Origin: Pseudomonas migulae NBRC 103157
GTDB lineage: Bacteria; Pseudomonadota; Gammaproteobacteria; Pseudomonadales; Pseudomonadaceae
Direction: 5' to 3'
Length of the DNA stretch: 64,000 bases
NCBI RefSeq assembly: GCF_002091715.1
Contig: NZ_BDAG01000030.1
Coordinates: 28,213-92,212 of the forward strand
How positions within the stretch are numbered: position 1 is the stretch's first letter; each line of letters starts with the position of its first letter. Positions 25,577 through 34,794 of this stretch are shown here, in pieces. The notes under the pieces were generated by a model. That model searched no databases. It was not told where the DNA came from and saw only the letters and a list, made by a program, of their open reading frames with translations. Both the position numbers and the translations under genes were made by a program.

Positions 25577-26987
25577 CCTGCCGGGCCGGCATTCGCTGTT
25601 CTGGAAACTCGCCTGTCTGCTGGTGGCGTTCTGTCTGCTGATGATCTGGTTGAGCTGGTCCTGGGGGCGCTACATGGAAGAGCGCAACCAGTTTCTGTCG
25701 GATGAGGCCCGAAGTACTCTGACGCGCTATGCCGCCGAAGCCGAACAGGCGTGGCAGCAGGGGCAAAGTGAAGGCGTCGATGCCTGGCTGCAGCTGATGC
25801 GTCAGCGTGAAAAAGGCTGGTCAGGCGTCATCGGCGGCGATTTGCAGTCGTTGAGCAGTCAACCGCTGACGGACCGGGAAATCGAGCGCCTGACTTTTCT
25901 GCGAGGTCTGGACTGGCCCATCCACAGAAAGCGAATGCCATGGCTGCGCGTACCGTTTCCCGGCGACTCGTCTGCCGGCAGTCTGGTGATCGAGCTGCCC
26001 CAGCGTTTCATGCCCGGGCGTTACCGAGTGTTCTGGCGCGTGATCACCAACGGTGTGATTCCAGGGCTGTTCACGTTGCTGCTGTGCGTCGGGTTGTATC
26101 GACTGCTGGTGGTTCCTCTCAATCAACTGCGCGAGCAGGCCAATGCCTGGCGTGCGGATCAGTTGGGCGTGCGGCTGTCACATCGCACCACCAATCGTTC
26201 AGACGAACTGGGTGAGCTGGGCCGTGCGTTCGATCACATGTCCGAACGCCTGCAAAGCACGGTGGCCCTGCAACAACAGCTGCTGCGTGACCTGTCCCAT
26301 GAGCTGCGCACGCCGTTGAGCCGTTTGCGGGTGGCCAGCGAGGGTGAGCAAAGCCTGACGCAACTGCGCGAACGCATTGGCCGCGAAGTCGATGGCATGC
26401 AGCGCCTGGTCGAAGACACGCTGCAACTGGCCTGGCTCGACACCGAGCGCTCACCCTTGCCCGGCGAAGCGATCCAGATTCAGGCGCTGTGGGAAATGCT
26501 CACGGAAAACGCCTGCTATGAAAGTGGCTGCCCGGTGGGCCAATTGCAATGTGCAGTGGATTCATCCTGTTGGGTGCGCGGCAATCTCAACACCCTGGCT
26601 CAGGCGTTGGAAAACATCCTGCGCAATGCCATTCGTCATTCGCCGAAGGGCGGCGTTGTGCGACTGGATGGGCGACGCGAGGGTGATTACTGGCACTTGT
26701 GGCTCGAGGACGAGGGGGGCGGGGTGGCAGAGGAGGATCTGGAGCGGATCTTCTCGCCCTTCACGCGGCTTGATGGTTCGCGGCCCGGAAATGGTGGGTT
26801 CGGGTTGGGGTTGAGCATTGCCAGGAATGCAGTACAGCGGCAGGGCGGGCGACTTTGGGCGGAGAACACGGGTTCCGGGTTGCGGTTGAATATGTGGCTA
26901 TTGGCCGATGATGGGGTTGTCAGTGATGATGTCATCGCGAGCAAGCCCGCTCCTGCAGTGGATGTGTGTCGGCCACAAGTTGTGTGA
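25563..26987 (+). CDS. Sensor histidine kinase (PirS-like by position) with a REP-derived tail
   Basis: 474 residues, overlapping the regulator by 14 bases. TM1 lies near residues 17-38, a periplasmic region follows, and TM2 is near 160-180. The HAMP linker leads to the dimerisation helix DLSHELRTPLSRLRVASEG and ATP boxes ILRNAIRHS, DEGGGVAEED and FGLGLSIARNA. The last 17 residues (from Ile458, IASKPAPAVDVCRPQVV) are encoded by the left arm of a REP pair, so the natural end was probably a little earlier. Confidence 0.82.
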   Translation: MKWSDLPGRHSLFWKLACLLVAFCLLMIWLSWSWGRYMEERNQFLSDEARSTLTRYAAEAEQAWQQGQSEGVDAWLQLMRQREKGWSGVIGGDLQSLSSQPLTDREIERLTFLRGLDWPIHRKRMPWLRVPFPGDSSAGSLVIELPQRFMPGRYRVFWRVITNGVIPGLFTLLLCVGLYRLLVVPLNQLREQANAWRADQLGVRLSHRTTNRSDELGELGRAFDHMSERLQSTVALQQQLLRDLSHELRTPLSRLRVASEGEQSLTQLRERIGREVDGMQRLVEDTLQLAWLDTERSPLPGEAIQIQALWEMLTENACYESGCPVGQLQCAVDSSCWVRGNLNTLAQALENILRNAIRHSPKGGVVRLDGRREGDYWHLWLEDEGGGVAEEDLERIFSPFTRLDGSRPGNGGFGLGLSIARNAVQRQGGRLWAENTGSGLRLNMWLLADDGVVSDDVIASKPAPAVDVCRPQVV

Positions 26988-27027
26988 GAAGCGCTATCTC
27001 CTGTGGGCGCGAGCCTGCTCGCGATGG
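26934..27027. repeat. REP inverted pair overlapping the kinase 3' end
   Basis: The left arm ATCGCGAGCAAGCCCGCTCC (from 26934) is inside the kinase reading frame. The right arm is a diverged complement ending GCGATGG at 27027. The kinase stop (26985-26987) falls between the arms. Confidence 0.85.
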
Positions 27028-27166
27028 CCCACCAACCACCGCCGATCTGTTTTTGCCGGAGCGTTCCCTGGAATCTGTACGACATTTCCCAAAGGGTATC
27101 AACGGTCATTTCAAGCTTCCTTGACGGTTTAAGCTCACGCTTTAACTCATGTTCAAGGAATCAGGC

Positions 27167-28189
27167 ATGACTGCACCTCACATTTCCGGCAACACAACCG
27201 ATGACCGTTTCAATGAAGTGCTTGCGCTGATTCACGGTGCCCGGCAACAGGCGATACAGGCGGTGAATACCCGGTTGATCGAGCTGTACTGGCAGGTCGG
27301 TGGTTACATCAGTCGCAAGCTGGAACTGGCTGAATGGGGCGATTCCGTAGTGACTCAGTTGGCTGAGCATCTGGCTCAGACGCAACCAGGATTGCGTGGC
27401 TTTACCCGACGCAATTTGTTTCGTATGCGTCAATTCTACGAGGCTTATCGGGACGATGAAAAAGTGTCAGCACTGCTGACACTATTACCCTGGACCCATA
27501 ACCTGCTCATTCTGACTCAGAGTAAACACCCGCAAGAGCGCGAGTTCTATTTGCGTCTGGCTATCCAGGAAAAGTGGTCGACGCGTGAGTTGGAACGCCA
27601 GCTCAAAGTTGCGTTGTTCGAACGTAGCGTGATCCAACCGGCAAAAGTCTCCGCCGTGCTGAAACAAACCCACCCTTCGGCGCTTGAGATATTCCGCGAT
27701 GCCTACATGATCGAGTTTCTCGACCTTCCCGGCGCCCACGCCGAAACTGATCTGCATCGGGGCTTGCTGGCACGCCTCAAGGAGTTTCTGATCGAGCTTG
27801 GCCGCGACTTCTGCTTTGTCGGTTCCGAATACCCGCTGCAAGTTGGCGGCCGGGATTTCGCCTTGGACCTGTTGTTCTTCCACCGTGGGCTTAACTGCCT
27901 GGTGGCCATTGAGCTGAAGGTCGGTCGTTTTGAACCGGAGTACCTGGGCAAGCTGAATTTCTATCTGGAAGCGCTGGATCGTGGTGAACGTAAGTCCCAC
28001 GAAAACCCAGCCATTGGTGTACTGCTCTGTGCCAGCAAGGATGACGAAGTGGTCGAGTACGCCCTTAACCGCAGTCTCTCGCCAGCGCTCATCGCTGAGT
28101 ATCAGGTCCAGCTACCGGACAAGCAGTTATTGCAGGCCAAGCTGCATGAGTTCTATGCATTGAATGTCGCACAAGCAGAAGAGTGCTGA
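27167..28189 (+). CDS. DUF1016 / PD-(D/E)XK nuclease-like protein (YhcG family)
   Basis: 340 residues from the ATG at 27167 (AAGGA upstream). The N-terminal DUF1016 domain has the family pattern IELYWQVGGYISRKLELAEWG and GFTRRNLFRMRQFYEAY. The C-terminal half looks like a PD-(D/E)XK nuclease, with Asp in GRDFALDLLFFHRGLNCLV and the ELK triad in AIELKVGRFEP. GC is visibly lower than in neighbours (30 of 60 at 27481-27540). It occupies the slot between the PirS-like gene and cysM, suggesting acquisition. Roles in DNA processing or defence are proposed for relatives; none is proven here. Confidence 0.85.
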   Translation: MTAPHISGNTTDDRFNEVLALIHGARQQAIQAVNTRLIELYWQVGGYISRKLELAEWGDSVVTQLAEHLAQTQPGLRGFTRRNLFRMRQFYEAYRDDEKVSALLTLLPWTHNLLILTQSKHPQEREFYLRLAIQEKWSTRELERQLKVALFERSVIQPAKVSAVLKQTHPSALEIFRDAYMIEFLDLPGAHAETDLHRGLLARLKEFLIELGRDFCFVGSEYPLQVGGRDFALDLLFFHRGLNCLVAIELKVGRFEPEYLGKLNFYLEALDRGERKSHENPAIGVLLCASKDDEVVEYALNRSLSPALIAEYQVQLPDKQLLQAKLHEFYALNVAQAEEC

Positions 28190-28297
28190 ACGACTCGCTT
28201 ATTCCCATAAGCCATAAGCACCGCACTTTGCGTGATATGGCCTGCGAACGTTTGCCGGTATGATAGGCGCCCCCGCAGTCTGGATTGCGAATACGCC

Positions 28298-29200
28298 ATG
28301 ACCTTGCAGTACCCAACCATCGCCGATTGCGTCGGCAACACTCCGCTGGTCCGTTTGCAGCGCCTGCCCGGCGCCACCAGCAATACCCTTTTGCTCAAGC
28401 TCGAAGGGAACAACCCGGCGGGTTCGGTCAAGGACCGTCCGGCGCTGTCGATGATCACCCGCGCCGAGTTGCGCGGGCAGATCCACGTCGGCGACACGCT
28501 GATCGAAGCGACCTCGGGCAACACCGGGATCGCCCTGGCCATGGCCGCCGCGATCAAGGGTTACAAGATGATCCTGATCATGCCGGACAACTCCAGCGCC
28601 GAACGTAAAGCCGCGATGACGGCCTATGGCGCCGAGCTGATCCTGGTCACCCAGGAAGAAGGCATGGAAGGCGCCCGCGACCTCGCCCAGCGAATGGAAG
28701 CCGAAGGCCGTGGCAAGGTGCTGGACCAGTTCGCCAACGGTGACAACCCGGAAGCGCACTACACCACCACCGGCCCGGAAATCTGGCGTCAGACCGAGGG
28801 CACCATCACGCATTTCGTCAGCTCGATGGGCACCACTGGCACCATCATGGGCGTTTCGCGCTACTTGAAAGAGCAGAACGAGAACGTACAGATCATCGGC
28901 CTGCAACCCATGGAAGGCTCGGCGATTCCGGGCATCCGTCGCTGGCCGCAAGAATACCTGCCGAAGATTTACCAGGCGGATCGCGTGGACCGCATCGTCG
29001 ACATGGCGCAAAGCGAAGCCGAGGACGTAACCCGTCGTCTGGCCCGCGAAGAAGGCATCTTCTGCGGCGTGTCCTCGGGTGGTGCTGTCGCGGCCATGCT
29101 GCGGCTGTCCAAAGAAGTTGAAAACGCGGTGATCGTCGCGATCATCTGCGACCGTGGCGACCGTTACTTGTCGACCGGCATTTTCGACGCGCCCAACTGA
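28298..29200 (+). CDS. cysM: Cysteine synthase B
   Basis: PLP-dependent O-acetylserine sulfhydrylase, 300 residues. Lys in NNPAGSVKDRPA binds PLP, TSGNTG holds the substrate, and GTTGTIMGV binds the phosphate. The CysM-type sequence at the active-site entrance is compatible with use of thiosulfate as well as sulfide. The stop codon overlaps the rlmD start by one base. Confidence 0.93.
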   Translation: MTLQYPTIADCVGNTPLVRLQRLPGATSNTLLLKLEGNNPAGSVKDRPALSMITRAELRGQIHVGDTLIEATSGNTGIALAMAAAIKGYKMILIMPDNSSAERKAAMTAYGAELILVTQEEGMEGARDLAQRMEAEGRGKVLDQFANGDNPEAHYTTTGPEIWRQTEGTITHFVSSMGTTGTIMGVSRYLKEQNENVQIIGLQPMEGSAIPGIRRWPQEYLPKIYQADRVDRIVDMAQSEAEDVTRRLAREEGIFCGVSSGGAVAAMLRLSKEVENAVIVAIICDRGDRYLSTGIFDAPN

Positions 29201-30552
29201 TGGCCAAGCACGAGAGAGGCCTGCGCTTCCAGCCCACCGGCGGCAGCAAGGCCCCGCAAATTCCGACCGGCAAAAAGCAGCGCCTGACCATCGAGCGCCT
29301 GGCCAATGACGGTCGCGGCATCGCGTTTTTCGAAGGTCGCACCTGGTTCGTCCTCGGCGCATTGGCCGGTGAAGAAGTCGAGGCGCGCGTGTTGGGTGCC
29401 CACGGCAAAGTCGTCGAGGCACGCACCGAGCGCGTGTTCCAGGCCAGCGAAATGCGTCGCCCGGCGCCGTGTCCGCATGCGGGTCGCTGCGGTGGCTGCA
29501 GTGTTCAGCATTTGCCTCACAGCGAACAACTTGCCCTGAAACAGCGCATGCTTGCCGAGCAATTGTCCAAGGTCGCCGGTGTCGAACCCGAAGAATGGGC
29601 CGCACCCTTGAGCGGTCCGGAGTTCGCTTACCGCCGTCGCGCCCGTGTAGCGGTGCGCTGGGACATGAAAGCGAAAAAACTCGAAGTCGGTTTCCGCGCG
29701 GCGGGCAGTCAGGACATTGTGGCAATCAACGAATGCCCGGTGCTGGTACAGCCCTTGCAACCGATCATGACCCGCTTGCCGGAGATGTTGCGGCGCTTGA
29801 GCAAGCCTCAGGCGCTGGGGCACGTGGAATTGTTCAGCGGTTCATCGTTGGCGGTGTTGTTGCGGCATATGGCGCCGTTGTCCGACGCCGATATGACGAT
29901 CCTCAAGGATTTCTGCGCGTTCCATGAAGCTCAATTGTGGCTGCATGGCGAGGGCGAGCCGCAACCGGTCGAGGCCGATCAGTCGTTGGGCTATCGCCTT
30001 GAACAGTGGGATTTGAACCTGGCGTACCGGCCGGGAGATTTCATCCAGGTCAACGCGGCGGTCAACGAAGCGATGGTCGCCCAGGCGCTGGACTGGCTGA
30101 AGCCGACAGCGGATGAACGTGTTCTCGATCTATTCTGTGGTTTGGGTAACTTTGCCTTGCCGCTGGCCAAGGCCGTTCGCGAGGTGGTGGCGGTCGAAGG
30201 TGTGCAGACGATGGTCGAGCGGGCAGCCGCAAACGCCGCTAGCAACAATCTGCATAATGCGACGTTTTTTCAGGCCGATTTATCCCAGCCTTTGACCGAT
30301 GCCGAATGGGCGCGTGAAGGCTTTTGTGCGGTACTCTTGGACCCACCGCGTGACGGTGCTTTCGAGGTGGTGCGCAAGCTCAAGGCCCTGGGCGCCGAAC
30401 GATTGGTGTATGTGTCGTGCAACCCTGCAACGCTGGCGCGCGACACGGTCGAATTGATCAAGCAGGGCTACCGGTTAAAACGTGCCGGGATTCTCGATAT
30501 GTTTCCTCAGACGGCACATGTCGAGGCCATGGCGTTATTTGAAGCGAGCTAG
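29200..30552 (+). CDS. rlmD: 23S rRNA (uracil-1939-C5) methyltransferase RlmD
   Basis: 450 residues. An N-terminal TRAM domain (RLTIERLANDGRGIAFFEGRTWFVLGALAGEEV) is followed by iron-sulfur cysteines in CPHAGRCGGCSVQHL. The SAM site is DLFCGLGNFALPLA, and the catalytic loop is VSCNPATLARD with the nucleophilic Cys. It is coupled to cysM and lies upstream of relA, as in P. aeruginosa. Confidence 0.95.
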   Translation: MAKHERGLRFQPTGGSKAPQIPTGKKQRLTIERLANDGRGIAFFEGRTWFVLGALAGEEVEARVLGAHGKVVEARTERVFQASEMRRPAPCPHAGRCGGCSVQHLPHSEQLALKQRMLAEQLSKVAGVEPEEWAAPLSGPEFAYRRRARVAVRWDMKAKKLEVGFRAAGSQDIVAINECPVLVQPLQPIMTRLPEMLRRLSKPQALGHVELFSGSSLAVLLRHMAPLSDADMTILKDFCAFHEAQLWLHGEGEPQPVEADQSLGYRLEQWDLNLAYRPGDFIQVNAAVNEAMVAQALDWLKPTADERVLDLFCGLGNFALPLAKAVREVVAVEGVQTMVERAAANAASNNLHNATFFQADLSQPLTDAEWAREGFCAVLLDPPRDGAFEVVRKLKALGAERLVYVSCNPATLARDTVELIKQGYRLKRAGILDMFPQTAHVEAMALFEAS

Positions 30553-30675
30553 GACGGCTCGTCTGGTCCGACTGACCCGCCCGTGCAGCACTCGCCCTGG
30601 CCCCGCGAGTGCACCCCGGCAACGAAGGTCAGTGATTTGACGCATTGAACTGCGTCGTAGGGAAGGTAAAGCAAG

Positions 30676-32919
30676 ATGGTACAGGTGAGAGCACACCAGC
30701 CGATCAACACTGACGGCAGCATCAACCTCGAGGCTTGGCTCGATCATGCGGTCAGTGTCGATCTGGCACTGGATCGCGAAGCCTTGAAGGACGCGTGCGA
30801 GTTCGCTCGCACCGCCGAACAACAAGCCAATGCGGCGAAGAATCTATGGTCCGAAGGGACCTCGAGTTTCCGCACGGGCCTTGAGATCGCCGAGATTCTC
30901 GCCGACCTCAAACTCGATCAGGATTCGCTGGTCGCCGCGGTCTTGTACCGTGGCGTGCGCGAAGGCCAGATCGAACTGCCGGCGGTCAGCCAGCGCTTCG
31001 GTCCGGTGGTCGCCAAACTCATCGATGGCGTGTTGCGCATGGCGGCGATCAGCGCCAGCCTGAGCCCCCGTCAATCGTTGGTGCTGGGCACTCAGGGCCA
31101 GGTGGAAAACCTGCGCAAAATGCTCGTGGCCATGGTCGACGACGTGCGCGTCGCACTGATCAAACTGGCCGAGCGCACCTGCGCGATCCGTGCGGTGAAA
31201 ACGGCAGACGACGAGAAGCGCAACCGCGTCGCCCGTGAAGTCTTCGACATCTACGCGCCGCTCGCCCACCGTCTCGGCATCGGTCACATCAAGTGGGAAC
31301 TGGAGGACTTGTCCTTCCGTTACCTCGAGCCCGATCAATACAAACAGATCGCCAAGTTGCTTCACGAGCGGCGTCTGGATCGCGAGCGCTTCATCGCCGA
31401 TGTGATGAACCAGCTGAAAGTCGAATTGCAGGCTACCGGCGTCGAGGCCGACATCAGCGGCCGGGCCAAACACATCTATTCGATCTGGCGCAAAATGCAG
31501 CGCAAGGGTCTGGAGTTCAGCCAGATCTACGACGTGCGTGCCGTGCGCGTGCTGGTGCCGGAAATGCGCGACTGCTACACCGCGCTCGGCATCGTCCACA
31601 CCTTGTGGCGGCACATCCCGAAGGAATTCGACGACTACATCGCCAACCCGAAAGAGAACGGCTACCGCTCGCTGCACACTGCGGTGATCGGGCCCGAGGG
31701 CAAGGTGCTGGAAGTGCAGATCCGCACCCACGCCATGCACGAAGAAGCCGAGCTGGGTGTTTGCGCGCACTGGCGCTACAAGGGCACCGACGTCAAATCC
31801 GGCTCCAACCACTACGAAGAGAAAATCTCCTGGCTGCGTCAGGTGCTCGAGTGGCATGAAGAGCTGGGCGACATTGGAGGCCTGGCTGAACAACTGCGGG
31901 TCGATATCGAACCGGACCGGGTGTACATCTTCACCCCGGACGGTCACGCCATCGACTTGCCGAAAGGCGCGACGCCGCTGGACTTCGCCTACCGGGTGCA
32001 CACTGAAATCGGCCACAACTGCCGTGGCGCGAAGATCAATGGGCGCATCGTACCGCTCAACTACAGCCTGCAGACCGGTGAACAGGTCGAGATCATCACC
32101 AGCAAGCACGGCACCCCGAGCCGCGACTGGCTGAACCCGAACCTGGGTTACATCACTACATCCCGGGCGCGGGCGAAGATCGTTCACTGGTTCAAATTGC
32201 AGGCCCGGGACCAGAACGTCGCGGCCGGCAAGACCTTGCTCGAACGCGAACTCAGTCGCCTTGGCTTGCCCGCGGTGGACTTCGACAAGCTGGCCGACAA
32301 GGCCAACATGAAAACCGCCGAGGACATGTACGCCGCGTTGGGCGCAGGCGATTTGCGTTTGGCGCAACTGGTGAACCTGGCGCAGCAACTGGTCGAGCCG
32401 GAACGCGGCAACGAACAGCTGGAGCTGATTCCACGCAAGGCCACCGGCTACAAGCCGGGCAAGCGCGGCGATATCCAGATCCAGGGTGTCGGCAACCTCA
32501 TGACCCAAATGGCGGGCTGCTGCCAGCCGTTGCCGGGTGATGCGATCGTCGGTTACATCACTCAGGGCCGCGGCGTGAGCATTCACCGTCAGGACTGCGC
32601 CTCGGTGCTGCAACTGGCCGGACGCGAGCCGGAGCGGATCATCCAGGTCAGCTGGGGGCCGGTGCCGGTGCTCACTTACCCGGTGGACATCATCATTCGT
32701 GCCTACGACCGGTCCGGTTTGCTGCGTGACGTTTCGCAAGTGCTGCTCAACGAACGGATCAACGTGCTGGCGGTCAACACCCGCTCGAACAAAGAGGACA
32801 ACACCGCGTTGATGTCCCTGACCATCGAGATTCCGGGGCTGGATGCGCTTGGACGGTTGCTGGGGCGCATATCCCAGTTGCCGAACATCATCGAAACCCG
32901 GCGTAACCGTACGCCATGA
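30676..32919 (+). CDS. relA: (p)ppGpp synthetase I, RelA
   Basis: Ribosome-linked enzyme that makes the stringent-response alarmone when amino acids run short. 747 residues. The N-terminal HD-like domain lacks an intact His-Asp pair, as in synthetase-only RelA. The synthetase domain shows the EXDD motif of the RelA branch (EFDDYIANPKENGYRSLHT). A TGS domain (VYIFTPDGHAIDLPKGATPLDF), a zinc-finger-like region (MAGCCQPLPGD) and a C-terminal ACT domain follow. AGGGAAGGTAAAG precedes the ATG. Confidence 0.96.
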   Translation: MVQVRAHQPINTDGSINLEAWLDHAVSVDLALDREALKDACEFARTAEQQANAAKNLWSEGTSSFRTGLEIAEILADLKLDQDSLVAAVLYRGVREGQIELPAVSQRFGPVVAKLIDGVLRMAAISASLSPRQSLVLGTQGQVENLRKMLVAMVDDVRVALIKLAERTCAIRAVKTADDEKRNRVAREVFDIYAPLAHRLGIGHIKWELEDLSFRYLEPDQYKQIAKLLHERRLDRERFIADVMNQLKVELQATGVEADISGRAKHIYSIWRKMQRKGLEFSQIYDVRAVRVLVPEMRDCYTALGIVHTLWRHIPKEFDDYIANPKENGYRSLHTAVIGPEGKVLEVQIRTHAMHEEAELGVCAHWRYKGTDVKSGSNHYEEKISWLRQVLEWHEELGDIGGLAEQLRVDIEPDRVYIFTPDGHAIDLPKGATPLDFAYRVHTEIGHNCRGAKINGRIVPLNYSLQTGEQVEIITSKHGTPSRDWLNPNLGYITTSRARAKIVHWFKLQARDQNVAAGKTLLERELSRLGLPAVDFDKLADKANMKTAEDMYAALGAGDLRLAQLVNLAQQLVEPERGNEQLELIPRKATGYKPGKRGDIQIQGVGNLMTQMAGCCQPLPGDAIVGYITQGRGVSIHRQDCASVLQLAGREPERIIQVSWGPVPVLTYPVDIIIRAYDRSGLLRDVSQVLLNERINVLAVNTRSNKEDNTALMSLTIEIPGLDALGRLLGRISQLPNIIETRRNRTP

Positions 32920-32936
32920 TGGCCGGGCCGATTTAA

Positions 32937-33026
32937 TGTGGGAGCGGGCTTGCTCGCGAAAGCGGTGGGTCAGACAACACAGATGTTGACTGGCACTCCC
33001 TCTTCGCGAGCAAGCCCGCTCCCACA
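32937..33026. repeat. REP inverted pair between relA and mazG
   Basis: TGTGGGAGCGGGCTTGCTCG and its complement have 24-base arms around a 42-base centre. The right arm ends 24 bases before the mazG ATG, so the mazG leader would carry the hairpin if the two are cotranscribed. Confidence 0.88.
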
Positions 33027-33050
33027 AGGATTTTGCGGTGAGACTGATTG

Positions 33051-33884
33051 ATGTATTCACTTGAAGATTTGCTACACCTGATGAACCGTCTGCGTGACCC
33101 GCAGTTCGGTTGCCCATGGGACATCAAGCAAACCTACGCCACCATCGTCCCGCACACCCTCGAGGAAGCCTACGAAGTCGCCGACGCCATCGAGCGCGGC
33201 GACTTCGATCACTTGCAGGGTGAGCTGGGCGATTTGCTGTTCCAGGTGGTTTATTACAGTCAGCTGGCGCGGGAAGAAGGGCGATTCGAATTCGCCGGGG
33301 TCATCGACAGCATCACCCGCAAGCTGATCCGTCGTCATCCTCACGTGTTCCCCACCGGTGATCTGTACGCGCCGCTGGATGTTCCGCGTCTGAGTGAAGA
33401 ACAGGTCAAGCAGCGTTGGGAAGAGATCAAGGCTGAAGAACGCGCCGAGAAGTCCGCGGCGCCGGAACAACTGTCCTTGCTCGATGATGTGCCTGCCGCG
33501 CTGCCGGCGTTATCCCGTTCAGCCAAGTTGCAGAAGCGCGCAGGGCAGGTCGGTTTCGACTGGCCGGACGCCTTGCCGGTGCTGGACAAGGTCCGCGAAG
33601 AACTCGATGAAGTGCTCGAAGCGATGGCCGAGAACGACTCGGTAGCAATTGCCGATGAGGTCGGCGACTTGCTGTTTTCCGTGGTCAACCTGGCGCGTCA
33701 TCTCAAGGTCGATCCGGAAACCGCCTTGCGCGGCGCCAACAGCAAATTCGAAAGGCGCTTCCGTTTTATCGAACAGGCATTGCGCGACACCCACCGTCCC
33801 ATGGAAGATTGCACCCTCGAAGAGTTGGACGCCTTGTGGGGCGAAGCCAAACGTCAGGAAAAGAATTTGCCCAGCTGCGGTTGA
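33051..33884 (+). CDS. mazG: Nucleoside triphosphate pyrophosphohydrolase MazG
   Basis: Hydrolyses (d)NTPs to monophosphates and in E. coli lowers (p)ppGpp, fitting its place after relA. 277 residues with two MazG repeats: the N-terminal one with LEEAYEVADAIERGDFDHLQGELGDLLFQVV, the C-terminal one with REELDEVLEAMAENDSVAIADEVGDLLFSVVN. Both keep the acidic metal-binding residues. The ATG at 33051 is preferred to a TTG one codon earlier. Confidence 0.94.
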   Translation: MYSLEDLLHLMNRLRDPQFGCPWDIKQTYATIVPHTLEEAYEVADAIERGDFDHLQGELGDLLFQVVYYSQLAREEGRFEFAGVIDSITRKLIRRHPHVFPTGDLYAPLDVPRLSEEQVKQRWEEIKAEERAEKSAAPEQLSLLDDVPAALPALSRSAKLQKRAGQVGFDWPDALPVLDKVREELDEVLEAMAENDSVAIADEVGDLLFSVVNLARHLKVDPETALRGANSKFERRFRFIEQALRDTHRPMEDCTLEELDALWGEAKRQEKNLPSCG

Positions 33885-33912
33885 GCAGTGGCCTAAGTGA
33901 GAAATAAGCACC

Positions 33913-34455
33913 ATGAGCATTTCCCTTCGCGACCAGTTGCTAAAGGCAGGGCTGGTCAACCAAAAGCAGGCCAAACAGGTCGGCAAAGAGAAGCAGAAAC
34001 AGCAGCGCCTGGCCCACAAAGGCCAGATCGAGCTCGATGATTCCCAGCAGCGTGCAGCCCAGGAAGCCATGGCCGAAAAGGTCAAGCGCGACCAGGAGCT
34101 GAACCGTCAGCAGCAGGAGAAGGCCGAGGCCAAGGCCCGCGCCGCGCAGGTCAAGCAATTGATCGAAGTCTCGCGTCTGCCGAAGCTGACCACCGAGGAT
34201 TACTACAACTTCGTCGACGACAAGAAGGTCAAGCGCCTCTCCGTCAACACGCTGATGCGCAACAAGCTGAGCAACGGTTCGCTGGCGATCGTGCACCATG
34301 CAGGCGGTTACGAAGTGATTCCCCGTGAAGCGGCCCTGAAGATCCAGGAGCGCGATCCACAGCGCATCGTGCAGCTGAATGTGCAGACTGAAGAAGCGGC
34401 AGCCGAGGATGATCCGTACGCGGCCTATCAGATCCCTGATGATCTGATGTGGTAA
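33913..34455 (+). CDS. DUF2058 family protein (YaiL-like)
   Basis: 180 residues. A highly charged, probably coiled-coil N-terminal half (KQAKQVGKEKQKQQRLAHKGQ through KAEAKARAAQVKQLIE) leads into the conserved DUF2058 region (YYNFVDDKKVKRLSVN; LAIVHHAGGYEVIPREAA). E. coli YaiL is described as a nucleoprotein/polynucleotide-associated protein. The gene ends in a strong terminator. Confidence 0.85.
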   Translation: MSISLRDQLLKAGLVNQKQAKQVGKEKQKQQRLAHKGQIELDDSQQRAAQEAMAEKVKRDQELNRQQQEKAEAKARAAQVKQLIEVSRLPKLTTEDYYNFVDDKKVKRLSVNTLMRNKLSNGSLAIVHHAGGYEVIPREAALKIQERDPQRIVQLNVQTEEAAAEDDPYAAYQIPDDLMW

Positions 34456-34472
34456 GTCCTTAGGTTGCAACA

Positions 34473-34505
34473 ACGACAAACCCCGCTCATGGCGGGGTTT
34501 GTCGT
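34473..34505. terminator. Bidirectional terminator
   Basis: ACGACAAACCCCGC (34473-34486) pairs with GCGGGGTTTGTCGT (34492-34505). Ts follow on the plus strand. It sits between convergent genes and can end both. Confidence 0.9.
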
Positions 34506-34523
34506 TTTCAATGCTGTCATTGC

Positions 34524-34712
34524 TTATGCGGATTGCAGCGCTCGCTGCTGTTCCAGTTTTTCCAGTTCGGCCTTGTAGCCGTGTGCGTCGGTTTCGGAGT
34601 GGAACATCCCCACCAACATGCCTTGTTGGTGCACGTCCCAGATCCGTATACCGGCGGCTACGCCTTCGTGGGACTTATGTGAATCGTCGCGTTCAGTTAC
34701 TTTTACAGTCAT
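34524..34712 (-). CDS. Small conserved hypothetical protein (62 residues)
   Basis: Short soluble protein MTVKVTERDDSHKSHEGVAA... ending in a helix AELEKLEQQRALQSA. The ATG has TTGGAG eight bases upstream, a good promoter candidate lies upstream, and a terminator follows, so expression is plausible. I recognise no domain; the middle (GIRIWDVHQQGMLVGMF) suggests a small beta sheet. Function unknown. Confidence 0.65.
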   Translation of the reverse strand: MTVKVTERDDSHKSHEGVAAGIRIWDVHQQGMLVGMFHSETDAHGYKAELEKLEQQRALQSA

Positions 34713-34765
34713 CTGCTAGCTCCAATCTCTGTGATATCTGCAGCAAGGCGTGTGCAGGACTTCGT

Positions 34766-34794
34766 TATATATTTGGTTAGCCTGCTAAGTAAAC
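34766..34794 (-). promoter_or_regulatory. Candidate promoter of the 62-residue gene
   Basis: On the minus strand TTTACT (34794-34789), a 17-base spacer and TATATA (34771-34766) lie about 55-80 bases upstream of the ATG at 34712. I see nothing recognisable in 34795-34952. Confidence 0.5.

Noticed and set aside
30844..33117. Minus-strand frame of 757 codons over relA
   Set aside because: Antisense shadow; relA on the plus strand has all expected domains.
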